Notes: generated by a model from the letters alone, not told the origin. A stretch of 64,000 bases of DNA from Parvularcula sp. (GCA_002704915.1 PAIP01000017.1:29377-93376); one strand, 5' to 3'; counted from the first letter of the stretch, positions 17,352 to 27,291 are shown. Numbers and translations are program-made.

Positions 17352-18062
17352 GTGAAAAACCGTATCCTTCCCGTCATTGCAGGACTTGCAGCCATCTCGG
17401 CGAACGCCGCCGCTCAGGATGAAGCGGTCGCGCAGGATGGCGCCTATATCCGCCTTGGCGCAGGCGCGACATTCGTCAGCGATTGGGAGCAGGATTTTAC
17501 GTATAGTCCCTATGGCCCCTATGGATTTGACGTGCCGCCGACAGGTCAGATGCTGGACATTTCGAAAGGCCTGACGGCCGCCGCAGCCATAGGCTTCGAT
17601 TACGCCGACGGCATCCGCACTGAGCTTGAATACCGTTATGCGAAATCGGACGTGGATCTGGTCACGCCCATAGGCGGATTTTCGGAATCTTCCGGTCCTT
17701 TAGCGCCTTACGACCCCGATGCGGAGATCAAGGCGCATTTTCTGATGACCAATTTCTTTTTCGACTTCGCCAATTCCTCGCCCCTGACGCCGTTCATTGG
17801 CGGCGGGGTCGGCGGCGCGTTCGTCTCAAACGAAAACGCCGAACGCGATGCGGCGCTCGCCTATCAGGGCAGGGCGGGCGTCTCGCTGGAGATGGGGACC
17901 GGGTTTACCGCGGATTTCGAATATATCTATCTGCGCACGAACGAGCTTGAATTCGGTCCGTCAGCGGATGAATTCACAGCCGAGGGTCCGTTTGGCCGCG
18001 CCGCGACCGGCGACCGCTATCAATCGTCATCCGTCATGGTGTCCCTGCGTCGGCGTTTCTAG
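17352..18062 (+). CDS. Outer-membrane beta-barrel protein
   Basis: A 236-residue predicted eight-stranded barrel. It has a signal peptide (residues 1-22 ending ANAAAQ), alternating hydrophobic strands (AYIRLGAGATFVSD; TPFIGGGVGGAFVS; TADFEYIYLRTNELEF), and the C-terminal strand SSVMVSLRRRF ending in Phe, the BAM recognition signature. Start is GTG 17352 with GGAG about ten bases upstream. Related to small OmpA-like/Omp25-type surface porins; no pore function can be assigned. It precedes the LysE gene by 19 bases and may be cotranscribed. Confidence 0.8.
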   Translation: MKNRILPVIAGLAAISANAAAQDEAVAQDGAYIRLGAGATFVSDWEQDFTYSPYGPYGFDVPPTGQMLDISKGLTAAAAIGFDYADGIRTELEYRYAKSDVDLVTPIGGFSESSGPLAPYDPDAEIKAHFLMTNFFFDFANSSPLTPFIGGGVGGAFVSNENAERDAALAYQGRAGVSLEMGTGFTADFEYIYLRTNELEFGPSADEFTAEGPFGRAATGDRYQSSSVMVSLRRRF

Positions 18063-18081
18063 CGCCCGACGGTTCCATTCT

Positions 18082-18699
18082 ATGACCCTTCAGCTTTATC
18101 TCGCCTTCGTCGCCGCCACCGCCTTGTTGATCATCACGCCGGGGCCTGTGGTGGCGCTTGTCACAGCGACGAGCATTCGCTGGGGCGCGAAGAATGCGTT
18201 CTGGATCATCGCCGGCACAGCGAGTTCCTGCGTCATTCACATGCTGCTCGTCTGTTTCGGCCTTTCGGCGCTGCTCGCGCAGATCGGCGAGGCGCTGTTC
18301 TGGATCAAATGGTTCGGCGCCGCCTATCTTCTCTATCTCGGGATCAGGACCCTGCGCGAAAAGTCGGCGCTGGCGCCGGACGATCTCAACGCGCCGCCGG
18401 CGAAATCGCCGCGCCGCCTTTATGGCGAGGGCTTTCTCGTCGCCTTCTTCAATCCGAAGCCGCTGATCTTCTATGCGGCGTTCTTCCCGCTCTTCGTCTC
18501 CGCGGATGCGCCGGCCCTGCCGCAGCTCATGATCCTGGCGGCGACGTTTTTCGTCATCAGCATCTTGATCGATTCCGGCTGGGCGCTTGCCGCCGACCGG
18601 GCCCGCCCGGTCTTTATGCGCCTCGGCCGCTGGGGCAACCGGATCACAGGCGGCGTCCTCGTCATGGCGGCGGCCGGGCTCGCGCTGTCGCGGAAATAA
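18082..18699 (+). CDS. LysE/RhtB-family amino-acid exporter
   Basis: Six-helix inner-membrane exporter of amino acids. The 205-residue protein has the family start (LYLAFVAATALLIITPGPVV with the conserved TPGP), the middle WIKWFGAAYLLYLGIRTLR and the FFNPKPLIFYAAFFPLFV segment. Start is ATG 18082; the longer frame from 17797 overlaps the barrel gene. Substrate is unknown (homoserine, threonine, leucine and others are known in the family). Confidence 0.92.
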   Translation: MTLQLYLAFVAATALLIITPGPVVALVTATSIRWGAKNAFWIIAGTASSCVIHMLLVCFGLSALLAQIGEALFWIKWFGAAYLLYLGIRTLREKSALAPDDLNAPPAKSPRRLYGEGFLVAFFNPKPLIFYAAFFPLFVSADAPALPQLMILAATFFVISILIDSGWALAADRARPVFMRLGRWGNRITGGVLVMAAAGLALSRK

Positions 18700-18719
18700 A
18701 ACGGCCTCAATCCCTCTGA

Positions 18720-19787
<1,068 letters not shown>

Positions 19788-19804
19788 GGCCTGACAATTA
19801 CATG

Positions 19805-19831
19805 AAAAGGGCGCTTTCGAGCGCCTTTTTT
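19805..19831 (+). terminator. Rho-independent terminator after mdh
   Basis: GGCGCT / AGCGCC stem with TTCG tetraloop, A-run before and TTTTTT after; 18 bases past the mdh stop. Confidence 0.92.
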
Positions 19832-20197
19832 ATTGTGCGAATTTGGAAATGGTTCTGCATTGCGTAATGGCGGATTTCGGAAAGAATTCCTGAATGCGGG
19901 AATACTTCGTATACATCATAATATGACATCATGCTTAACGCTTTAGTCACGGGCTGACCATTACATTGCGCCAATCCATCCGATGTTCTTTCGTCTTCCG
20001 GGCGCAGTTGCCGGAAGCATGAAAGAGGAGGCTGGTGAGACTTCTTGTAAAACCCTGTTTCGGCAGGGGTGTATGTGTCGACGCGATAGCGTCGAAAATA
20101 TGCAGCCTATACGTCGCCGCTTGCGTGTTTCTGCTGGTGAGAACACGATGGCGCAAACAAGCGGCGACGTATTTTTTCTTGGCTTGATGAGCGAATT
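19832..20197. other. Gene-poor stretch with two small hairpins
   Basis: About 365 bases of below-average GC with no convincing gene. An open frame (19983-20216, plus) translates to a Cys/Arg-rich 77-residue chain that overlaps the next gene, and I do not support it. Two adjacent stem-loops are visible: CCCTG/CAGGG at 20053-20068 and the perfect TCGACGC-GATA-GCGTCGA at 20078-20095, followed by AAAATA. They could belong to a small RNA or to the 3' end of the opposite gene at 20198-20551. Confidence 0.45.
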
Positions 20198-20551
20198 TTA
20201 TCGCCCGTTGCTGTAAAACCCTTGCGTGTATGGTCGCGAAGGGTAAGGAACGCCCGAATAAAAGCCTTGCGTGCGCAACCGGCGCAAGCGCCGCCAGAGA
20301 CGTTCCCGGATTTCAATTTCAACCACGCAATCTTTCTCAGAGGCCGGCTCTCCGCCGAGCAGCGCCGCTTCTTCCTTGAGCGGGCTGCCTTTATAAAGGC
20401 GCACGCCCTTTGCGGTTTTCAGACTAACCGCGCCCGTCATGGCGCGCGGCGCTGTTTTGCTGTCCGTCGTCACGATATCGACGTCGGACTGTGCATAAGC
20501 GGCGCCGGAAAAAGACAATACGGCGGCGAGAATGAAAATCGGACTACGCAT
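20198..20551 (-). CDS. Small exported protein with C-terminal repeat
   Basis: A 117-residue protein with a signal peptide (MRSPIFILAAVLSFSGAAYA, cleavage after residue 20). The mature part is mixed (VDIVTTDSKTAPRAMTGAVS; a basic EIEIRERLWRRLRRLR stretch) and ends with two copies of TQGFYS separated by a Pro/Tyr-rich linker. No family recognised. I start at ATG 20551, where the signal peptide begins; the frame reaches 20821 but runs into the divergent glycosyltransferase gene. Periplasmic or surface location inferred. Confidence 0.55.
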   Translation of the reverse strand: MRSPIFILAAVLSFSGAAYAQSDVDIVTTDSKTAPRAMTGAVSLKTAKGVRLYKGSPLKEEAALLGGEPASEKDCVVEIEIRERLWRRLRRLRTQGFYSGVPYPSRPYTQGFYSNGR

Positions 20552-20728
20552 GACATATCTCCAATGATGAGGTCGCCAAGGTTGCGCCGCCGCGCCGGAG
20601 GGCGCAAGCGCAGTCAGGAATATCGGCTGTGATTTGCCCCGGATGATCGCGCAAGGCGTGTGAGCCTTGCCTCGCCTTCGCCTCAAAAGCGTAGCCAAAG
20701 TGCTGCGCATCGGGATAGAAGCCGGGCG

Positions 20729-21865
20729 ATGAAGTTCCTCTATTCCCATCGCACGCGCGCCGCTGACGGACAACGGGTTCATATCCGCGCGCTCACGCAA
20801 GCGCTCGAAGCACGCGGGCATGACATTGTGATGTGCGGACCGGACGCGGGCGAAGCTCAGAAACTTGACGCCGCATCGCGAAAGGGGCTGACTGCGCTAT
20901 TGCCGGCGCCGGTCTATGAATGCGCTGAGTACGGATATTCTCTTCCCGCCTATCGCCGGCTGAAAGCGGCCGCCGTCGCTGCTGCGCCGGACATCCTCTA
21001 TGAGCGCTACAATCTGTACTTTCACGCGGGCGTCTGGCTGAAGCGCAAAACCGGCCTGCCGCTGATCCTTGAAGTGAACGCGCCGCTGGCCGAGGAGCGC
21101 GCCGAGCATGGAAAGCTGGCCTTGACGTCTTTTGCGCGCCATAGCCAGCAACGGATATGGCGCGCCGCCGACATGGTCCTGCCGGTGACCGATGCGCTGG
21201 CTGACTATGTGCGCGCCGCCGGCGTTCCGGAAGCGCGCATCGAAGTCATTCAGAACGGGGTTGAGGAAAGTTTCCTCGCGCCCCAGGACCCGGCGCCTGT
21301 CCGCGCGCGCTACGACCTTGAAGGCAAGCTGGTGCTCGGCTTTTCGGGCTTTATGCGCGAATGGCACGGCCTTGATCGCATCATCGAATTTTTGGCGGAT
21401 AGCCGCCGCGACGATCTGCATGTTCTGCTAGTCGGCGATGGACCGGCGCGGGAGGGGCTTGAAAAACTGGCGCGCGAGCTCGGCGTCGCCGGTCAGGTCG
21501 CCTTCGCCGGGGTGGTTCAGCGCGCTGATATGCCGGCTCATGTGGCGGCGTTCGACATCGCGCTGCAGCCGGCGGTCGTTCCTTACGCATCCCCCCTCAA
21601 GCTGTTCGAATATATGGCGCAGGGAAAACCCGTCATCGCGCCTTCAAGCGCCAATATCCGCGAAGTGTTGACCGGCGACGAGGATGGCCTCCTTTTCGAG
21701 GATGGCGGTTTTGAAAACGCGCTGGCGATGCTCGTGGACGATGCCGGCTTGCGCGCAAGGCTTGGCGGCGCAGCCCGGGAGACCCTGAAGAAACGCGACT
21801 ACACCTGGGCCGGCAATGCGCGCCGGGTCGAAGCGATTGCGGAAAGACTGAAAGCGAATTCATGA
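20729..21865 (+). CDS. Glycosyltransferase family 4
   Basis: Predicted retaining GT-B glycosyltransferase, cytoplasmic or membrane-associated, acting in surface polysaccharide or glycolipid synthesis. The 378-residue protein has the N-terminal Rossmann part (HRTRAADGQRVHIRALTQAL), the linker GVEESFL, and the GT4 donor-binding region FSGFMREWHGLDRI and LFEYMAQGKPVIAPSSANIREV with the conserved E. Start at ATG 20729 gives MKFLYSHRT. Its stop overlaps the next gene (ATGA), so it is coupled to an acetyltransferase. Donor and acceptor unknown; no other polysaccharide genes are nearby. Confidence 0.88.
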   Translation: MKFLYSHRTRAADGQRVHIRALTQALEARGHDIVMCGPDAGEAQKLDAASRKGLTALLPAPVYECAEYGYSLPAYRRLKAAAVAAAPDILYERYNLYFHAGVWLKRKTGLPLILEVNAPLAEERAEHGKLALTSFARHSQQRIWRAADMVLPVTDALADYVRAAGVPEARIEVIQNGVEESFLAPQDPAPVRARYDLEGKLVLGFSGFMREWHGLDRIIEFLADSRRDDLHVLLVGDGPAREGLEKLARELGVAGQVAFAGVVQRADMPAHVAAFDIALQPAVVPYASPLKLFEYMAQGKPVIAPSSANIREVLTGDEDGLLFEDGGFENALAMLVDDAGLRARLGGAARETLKKRDYTWAGNARRVEAIAERLKANS

Positions 21866-22398
21866 CTATCCAGCTCGAAACCGAAAGGCTGATCCTGCGT
21901 CCCCTCGCGCCCCGGGATTGCGAAGCCCATATCGCCATGATGCAGGACCCTGATGTGGCGGCCAGCTTAAGTCCCACCCGGAAAGTGCAAGACCGCCACG
22001 ACCTCTGGCGTCAATTCGCTTCCTATCTCGGTCACTGGGAGATGCGCGGCTTCGGCTGGTTCTCCGTCGAGGAGAAAGAAACCGGCGCGTGGGTCGGGCG
22101 CGCGGGCCCGTGGGCGCCCGACGGTTGGCCGGGCATCGAATGCGGCTGGTCTGTCGCGCGGCCCCATTGGGGGAAGGGCTATGCGCCGGAGGCCGCGATC
22201 GCGACCGTCAAATGGACATTTGATCAGTTCCCGGATTTGTCCCGGATCGTTTCGAACATCCTGCCGGAAAACGCGAACAGTCAGGCGGTGGCGAAGAAGA
22301 TCGGCGAGGAAAAAACCGGCGAGGTGTTCGAGTTCTGGGGCTTCAGGCTCGACATCTGGGCGGCCGACCGGGAAAGCTGGCTCGAACGGTTCGGATAA
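21862..22398 (+). CDS. GNAT-family N-acetyltransferase (RimJ/RimL-like)
   Basis: Acetyl-CoA-dependent acetyltransferase of 178 residues. Family features: N-terminal LETERLILRPLAPRDCEAHI, the acetyl-CoA loop region WSVARPHWGKGYAPEAAIAT, and NILPENANSQAVAKKIGEEK. These match RimJ/RimL-type members that act on protein N-termini or small molecules. Its ATG overlaps the stop of the glycosyltransferase gene by four bases, suggesting the pair may act on one product such as an amino sugar, but that is inference. Confidence 0.88.
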   Translation: MTIQLETERLILRPLAPRDCEAHIAMMQDPDVAASLSPTRKVQDRHDLWRQFASYLGHWEMRGFGWFSVEEKETGAWVGRAGPWAPDGWPGIECGWSVARPHWGKGYAPEAAIATVKWTFDQFPDLSRIVSNILPENANSQAVAKKIGEEKTGEVFEFWGFRLDIWAADRESWLERFG

Positions 22399-22523
22399 AT
22401 TTTCGAAACACGAAATTTCCTCTTGAAATTCTCTTCAGTTTGACGATTTGATTTTGTTGCCGTCGAGCCGTTCGTGCGTGCGGGGCCGCCGTCCCCTTTG
22501 TCCGGCTTGGAGATCATCCGAAG

Positions 22524-22955
22524 ATGATGCTTGTCCCCACTTACGTCGCCCCGAGCGACGTCGAAGGCGTTGGCGTTTTTGCAAGCGAGCCCATTAAAAA
22601 GGGAACGCTGATCTGGCGCTACGAGCCTGATTTCGACCGTCTCGTTCCCGCCGCATGGCTCAGCGAGCAGACGCCGATGATGCAGGAATTCCTCACGAAA
22701 TACGCTTACCCGGCGCATGACCAGCCCGACATGCTGGTTATCGAAATCGACAATGGCCGCTTCATGAACCACACGCTGGAGCCGAACACCGACTTCACGC
22801 GAGTGGTCGAGGGATATGCGACCCGCGACATCGCCGCCGGCGAGGAGCTTGTCTGCAATTATTCCGAGTTCGATCCGGAGTTCGCCCTCCTGCCGTCCAT
22901 GGTCGCCGCCTTTGCAGCCAAGAAAGCCATGTCTAACGGCCATATCGGCGGCTAA
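22524..22955 (+). CDS. SET-domain protein (putative lysine methyltransferase)
   Basis: A 143-residue stand-alone SET domain, the S-adenosylmethionine-dependent lysine methyltransferase fold. Visible motifs: N-terminal DVEGVGVFASEPIKKGTLIW, the knot motif FMNHTLEPNT (RFxNHxxxPN) and GEELVCNYSEFD (the GEExxxxY motif with the catalytic Tyr). The post-SET cysteines are absent. Bacterial stand-alone SET proteins exist but few have known targets. It stands alone with 125 bases before it, so no partner is suggested by context. Confidence 0.85.
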   Translation: MMLVPTYVAPSDVEGVGVFASEPIKKGTLIWRYEPDFDRLVPAAWLSEQTPMMQEFLTKYAYPAHDQPDMLVIEIDNGRFMNHTLEPNTDFTRVVEGYATRDIAAGEELVCNYSEFDPEFALLPSMVAAFAAKKAMSNGHIGG

Positions 22956-23036
22956 ACCGCGCGCCAGGGCAGTTTCTCATTGACCTTCCTCGCGGCCGTC
23001 CGATCATGGGCGGCATGCGAGAGAGGGGCATGATCA

Positions 23037-24461
23037 ATGAAGAATAGTTTACGCGCGGCGCTCGCCGCTGCGGCGGTGGCCGGTTTTGTTGCGCCATCCA
23101 CGGCGCAGGAGCCGCCGGCCCAGAAGCCTGAGTTGACGGACCGTCAGGCGCAGACGGTGGACCGGCTGATCGACGCCGGTCTGGAAGACGACCTCGCCTG
23201 GGAAATCCTTGAAAGCCTGACGACGGAAGTGGGGCCGCGCCTTGGCGGCTCGCCTGCGGAGGCGCGCGCGCGCGAATGGGGCGTTCAGGAATTGAAGCGC
23301 CTTGGTTTCAAGAATGTGCGGATCGAGACCTATGAAATGCCGTACTGGGCGCGCGTCTCTGAAAGCGCGGAGATCGTGTCGCCCTTCCCGCAGCCGCTTG
23401 CCGTGACGGCGCTTGGCGGATCGATTGCGACGCCGGAAGGCGGCGTCTCGGGCGAGGTCGTGCATTTTCGCACGCTGCTGGAGTTGCAGGCCGCGCCTGA
23501 TACCGGGCTCGAAGGCAAGATTGTTTTCGTTGACGAGCCCATGGCCCGGACGCAGGACGGCTCGGGTTACGGTACGGCTGTCAGAAAGCGCAGCCAGGCG
23601 GCGGTCGAGGCCGGCAAGCGCGGCGCCGTCGCGGCGCTCATTCGCTCCGCTGGCACGGACAGCCATCGCAATCCGCACACGGGCGGCGCTGTCTCCGGCG
23701 GCGGGAAAACGGCTGTGCCGACGGCGGCGCTTTCCAATCCCGATGCAGACCAGCTCGCCCGCGCCATTGAACGCGCCGACGAGCCGGTCATTGTGAAACT
23801 CGATCTGCAAGTGGAAACGGCGGAGAGCGTCACCTCCGGCAATGTTATTGGCGAGATTCCGGGCGAGACGGATGAGCTGATCGTCATTGGCGGCCATCTC
23901 GACAGTTGGGATCTCGGCACCGGCGCCATTGACGATGCGTCGGGCATCGCGATTACGACCGCCGCGGCGAAGCTTGTCGGCGATTTGCGTGGAAAACCGA
24001 AACGCACCCTTCGCGTCGTGATGTGGGGCGCTGAGGAAGTCGGCATTTTCGGCGGCAAAGCCTATGCCGAGGCGCATAAAGACGAGATGGACAAGCATGT
24101 GCTGGCGGCCGAATCCGATTTCGGCGCAGGGCCTGTCTACCGCTTCGACACGCGTTTCGGCGAAGGAGAGGCAGCCAAGGCGAAAGTGTTTGAAGCGGCC
24201 TTGCGGCGTCTCGCCGTCACGCCCGGCAACAACATGGCCTATGGCGGCGCCGATATCGGCGCAACCCGCGACATGGGCGTGCCCGTCGTCTCCCTGCGCC
24301 AGTCCGGGACCGACTATTTCGACCTGCATCACACGCCCGACGACACGCTCGACAAGGTCGACCCGGAGGCGCTGCGTCAGAATGTGGCGGCCTGGGCGGC
24401 GTTTCTTTACATCGCCTCGGAGCTGGAGGGGGATTTCGGACGCTTGCCGGTGAGAGAATAA
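23037..24461 (+). CDS. Secreted M28-family zinc metallopeptidase
   Basis: Predicted periplasmic or extracellular aminopeptidase/carboxypeptidase. The 474-residue protein has a signal peptide (residues 1-23, ending PSTAQE), a protease-associated insert (about 130-260), and the M28 zinc ligands: His and Asp in GGHLDSWDLGTGAIDDASG and Glu-Glu in GAEEVGIFGG, with a late His in YFDLHHTPDDTLDKV. These are the five expected ligands. Start is ATG 23037, 9 bases after GAGGGG. Close to glutamate carboxypeptidase-like (PGCP-type) members. It stands alone; a palindromic repeat element follows. Confidence 0.92.
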   Translation: MKNSLRAALAAAAVAGFVAPSTAQEPPAQKPELTDRQAQTVDRLIDAGLEDDLAWEILESLTTEVGPRLGGSPAEARAREWGVQELKRLGFKNVRIETYEMPYWARVSESAEIVSPFPQPLAVTALGGSIATPEGGVSGEVVHFRTLLELQAAPDTGLEGKIVFVDEPMARTQDGSGYGTAVRKRSQAAVEAGKRGAVAALIRSAGTDSHRNPHTGGAVSGGGKTAVPTAALSNPDADQLARAIERADEPVIVKLDLQVETAESVTSGNVIGEIPGETDELIVIGGHLDSWDLGTGAIDDASGIAITTAAAKLVGDLRGKPKRTLRVVMWGAEEVGIFGGKAYAEAHKDEMDKHVLAAESDFGAGPVYRFDTRFGEGEAAKAKVFEAALRRLAVTPGNNMAYGGADIGATRDMGVPVVSLRQSGTDYFDLHHTPDDTLDKVDPEALRQNVAAWAAFLYIASELEGDFGRLPVRE

Positions 24462-24494
24462 AAAGCAAAGGCCTAGCCTTTAAGCCCCTCCGAG

Positions 24495-24583
24495 TATCCC
24501 GGCGAAGGCCGGGATCCAGTCAGAATAATGACGAGCTTCGCTCGACATTATTTTATCGCTGGGCCCGGCCTTCGCCGGGGTGA
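24495..24583. repeat. Nested palindromic (REP/BIME-like) element
   Basis: Outer arms TATCCCGGCGAAGGCCGGGA (from 24495) and its near-complement ending at 24583 (CCCGGCCTTCGCCGGGG) are each palindromic and also complementary to each other. Inside lie AATAATG 24524-24530 and CATTATT 24546-24552, with a CGAG/CTCG core. This gives a cruciform of about 89 bases. The CCCGGCGAAGGCCGGGAT unit is typical of dispersed intergenic repeats in GC-rich proteobacteria. One copy in this window; it sits between two genes and may act as an mRNA 3'-end stabiliser. Confidence 0.75.
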
Positions 24584-24703
24584 TCTGGCGGGATGCTCTT
24601 GGGCGTCACATGCAAATGTGGGAGCGAGCGAGTCGGTGAGGTTATGCTATATCCCCGTCACATCCCGGCGCTATGACGGCAGTGAACGCGAGGAGGGGCA
24701 GCG

Positions 24704-25876
24704 ATGAAAACGGGATTTGTGAAAATATTTGCGGCCGCAGTTTCAACGGCCACGCTGCTGGCGTCCTGTGCGACGGCGCCTCAGGTTACACGCGTCGGGG
24801 CTTTCACAGCTCTTGATGATCCTGACGGGCCGGAGGGCGTCATCCGCGCCATCCCCATGCTGTCCGCGCCGCTCGATGAAACCAAGGCCCTGACGCGCAT
24901 CGTCTTCGCTTCCTGCGCCCAGCAGCGCGAGGACCAGTCCATCTGGGATCAGATCGCCTCGGAGAACCCTGACCTGACGCTTTATATGGGCGACAATGTC
25001 TATGGTGATGTGCGCTCCGACGATCCTGCGATGCCGGAACTGAAAGCAGCCTATATGCGTCTCGCACAGTCAGAGCCGTTTGCGCGTGCGCGCGCTGCGG
25101 CGCCGATGCTGACCGTCTGGGACGATCATGATTACGGCGTCAATGACGGTGGCGGCGATTATCAGTACAAGGAAAAATCCGAAGCCCTGTTCGACTATGT
25201 CTGGGCCGTGCCGGAGGACGACGCGCGCCGCGCGCGTCCCGGCGTTTACGGCTCGTGGATCATCGGCGAGGAAGGCAGGCGCGTTCAGGTGATCATGCTC
25301 GACACCCGCTATTTCCGGTCTCCGCTGAAAGACAGCGACGAACGCGGCGCGCCCGGTAAGGAACGCTATGTCCCGGACGATGATCCTTCGAAAACGCTTC
25401 TGGGCGACGCGCAATGGCGCTGGCTCGCCGAAGAACTGCAAAAGCCTGCCGATCTGCGCCTGATCGTTTCCTCCATTCAGGTGATCGCCGAAGGCCATGG
25501 CTGGGAGGCCTGGCGGCTTTTCCCCCATGAGCGCGCACGGCTCTACAAGACGATCACGGAGCTTGGCGTCAATGGCGTCGTCTTTCTTTCCGGCGACCGT
25601 CACGCCGCCGGCCTCTACAAAAAAGAAGGCGTCAATGATTATCCGCTTTTTGAGGCGACGTCGTCGTCGCTTAACCTGCCGGCAAGCGTCTGGCGCGCCC
25701 AAAGCGGCGAGACCCGGGTGGAGCCCGGCCCGAACCGCCTCGGCGATATGATCTATGAGGCCAATTACGGCGTCCTCGACATCGACTGGGAAGAGGGGGC
25801 GGTTAAAGTCTCGATCCGCAGCAAGGAAGGCGAGACCTATCTCAGCGAAACTGTTTTACTCTCGTCGCTCCAGTAG
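24704..25876 (+). CDS. PhoD-like alkaline phosphatase D family lipoprotein
   Basis: Predicted metallophosphatase or phosphodiesterase anchored in the envelope. The 390-residue protein starts with a lipoprotein signal (TLLASC, Cys near residue 22) in place of the Tat signal common in this family. Metal-site motifs are present: FASCAQQREDQSIWDQI with MGDNVYGD, WDDHDYGVNDGG, and SGDRHAAGLY. Start is ATG 24704 after GAGGGG. Followed at 26 bases by a DUF3089 hydrolase on the same strand, so the two are probably cotranscribed. Confidence 0.9.
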   Translation: MKTGFVKIFAAAVSTATLLASCATAPQVTRVGAFTALDDPDGPEGVIRAIPMLSAPLDETKALTRIVFASCAQQREDQSIWDQIASENPDLTLYMGDNVYGDVRSDDPAMPELKAAYMRLAQSEPFARARAAAPMLTVWDDHDYGVNDGGGDYQYKEKSEALFDYVWAVPEDDARRARPGVYGSWIIGEEGRRVQVIMLDTRYFRSPLKDSDERGAPGKERYVPDDDPSKTLLGDAQWRWLAEELQKPADLRLIVSSIQVIAEGHGWEAWRLFPHERARLYKTITELGVNGVVFLSGDRHAAGLYKKEGVNDYPLFEATSSSLNLPASVWRAQSGETRVEPGPNRLGDMIYEANYGVLDIDWEEGAVKVSIRSKEGETYLSETVLLSSLQ

Positions 25877-25902
25877 GTTTCGGCCTGTAAAGGAGGTGCG
25901 AA

Positions 25903-26862
25903 ATGAAGCGTATCCTGATTGTTCTTGCTCTTGTCGCCGTTTTTGCGGCGCTTTATGTCTGGCGATATGAAGCCGGCTGGAAGTTTTCCTTTCTTCTCAA
26001 TCCGGGCGGGGCTTTCGACGAGGCGGAGGCGGGGCCGGCGCCGGATTACGCGGCGCCAGATGCATGGCTGGCGCAAACGGACGATGATCCTGCGCGTGGG
26101 GCGGTATTTTATATTCATCCTACGACGCTCTTAAAGACGAAAACATGGAATCAACCCATCGCGGCCGCCAAGGAAGACGCCTTTCTTGATTTTCTGGGAC
26201 CGCAGCAAATCTCGGTCTTCAAAGATTTGCTTGTGCATGCGCCATACTATCGGCAGGCGGCGTTTTACGCCTTCATCGCCCATGAGGAGAATAGCGACAA
26301 AGCGCTGGCGCTCGCCTCCGAAGATGTTGTGAGAGCTTTTGAAAGTTTCATCGATCGCTATCCCGAAGGGCCGATCATTATCGCCGGACATAGCCAGGGC
26401 GCCTATCATGCGCTTGGCCTCTTGCGTGCAATTGACGGAAACGAAGCGTTGATGTCGCGCATCGCCGCAGTATACGCAATTGGTTATCCCTTTCCCGAGA
26501 ATTATCTCGAAACAACATCGCCCTTGCCTGAATGCAGCCAGGCGCGGCCTGTGCATTGCGTCCTCACCTATAATGCGCGCGGTAGCGGCGCCTATATTCC
26601 TGCGTTTTTTGAAAAGACGCCTTTGCCGGGCGGCGCGCCGCGCGAAGGCGGGCGGCTCGCCTGCTGGAATCCGTCGTCCAAGGAGGGCATCGTCGGCGCC
26701 GTTTGCGATGATGACGGTTGGTTGCTGATTGCCCGCCCGCCTGAAAGGTTTCGTGAGTTTTTAATGTCGCGCGAGTGGTATCATTCGGTGGAGCTTGATC
26801 TTTTTGCGAATGAAATCCGGAACGACGCGAAGTTGCGGCTGCAACTGGCTCAGGATCAATAA
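25903..26862 (+). CDS. DUF3089 alpha/beta-hydrolase, membrane-anchored
   Basis: A 319-residue predicted hydrolase with an N-terminal signal anchor (ILIVLALVAVFAALYVW). DUF3089 features: GAVFYIHPTTLL, the nucleophile elbow AGHSQGAYHALGLL (Ser near residue 168), and ARGSGAYIPAFF. The family has an alpha/beta-hydrolase fold with unknown substrates. AAAGGAGG precedes ATG 25903. It follows the PhoD-like gene closely and ends at a perfect 12-bp terminator shared with rplS. Confidence 0.85.
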   Translation: MKRILIVLALVAVFAALYVWRYEAGWKFSFLLNPGGAFDEAEAGPAPDYAAPDAWLAQTDDDPARGAVFYIHPTTLLKTKTWNQPIAAAKEDAFLDFLGPQQISVFKDLLVHAPYYRQAAFYAFIAHEENSDKALALASEDVVRAFESFIDRYPEGPIIIAGHSQGAYHALGLLRAIDGNEALMSRIAAVYAIGYPFPENYLETTSPLPECSQARPVHCVLTYNARGSGAYIPAFFEKTPLPGGAPREGGRLACWNPSSKEGIVGAVCDDDGWLLIARPPERFREFLMSREWYHSVELDLFANEIRNDAKLRLQLAQDQ

Positions 26863-26888
26863 AAAAGCGGCTCCCATGGAGCCGCTTT
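26863..26888. terminator. Bidirectional rho-independent terminator
   Basis: Twelve-bp perfect stem AAAAGCGGCTCC / GGAGCCGCTTTT with a 3-base loop, immediately after the DUF3089 stop (26862) and before the rplS stop (26917) on the opposite strand. It can serve both. Confidence 0.9.
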
Positions 26889-26916
26889 TGACGCGCTGGC
26901 GATTTGGTTACGCGCT

Positions 26917-27291
26917 TTAAGCTTCTTTCTTCGGGCGGTTGTCGGTTTTCTCCGCGATGCGGGCCGACTTGCCGCGGCGGTCGCGCAGATAATAGAGCTT
27001 CGCGCGGCGCACCTTGCCGCGGCGCACGACTTCGATGGAGTCGACCAGCGGCGAGTAAATCGGGAACACGCGCTCCACCCCTTCGCCAAAGGAGATCTTG
27101 CGCACGGTGAAGCTTTCATTGAGGCCGCCGCCGTTTTTCGCAATGCACACGCCTTCATAGGCCTGGATGCGCTCGCGTTCGCCTTCCTTCACCTTGACAT
27201 TCACCTTCACGGTGTCGCCCGGCGCGAAGTCGGGGATGTCCTTGCCGAGTTCGGCCATATGTTCTTTTTCGAGTTGCTCGATGATGTTCAT
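26917..27291 (-). CDS. rplS: 50S ribosomal protein L19
   Basis: L19 lies at the 30S-50S interface of the ribosome. The 124-residue protein starts [20 protein letters not shown] and has [20 protein letters not shown] and [18 protein letters not shown], all diagnostic. It has a basic, Lys-rich tail after residue 110. Its ATG overlaps the trmD stop by one base (TGATG), giving translational coupling. It is the last gene of the trmD-rplS unit; rpsP and rimM, normally on the same transcript, are elsewhere. Confidence 0.97.
   Translation of the reverse strand: MNIIEQLEKEHMAELGKDIPDFAPGDTVKVNVKVKEGERERIQAYEGVCIAKNGGGLNESFTVRKISFGEGVERVFPIYSPLVDSIEVVRRGKVRRAKLYYLRDRRGKSARIAEKTDNRPKKEA

Noticed and set aside
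23049..24332. 427-codon minus-strand frame opposite the M28 peptidase
   Set aside because: Shadow of the peptidase gene; composition is Arg/His-rich and shows no motif.
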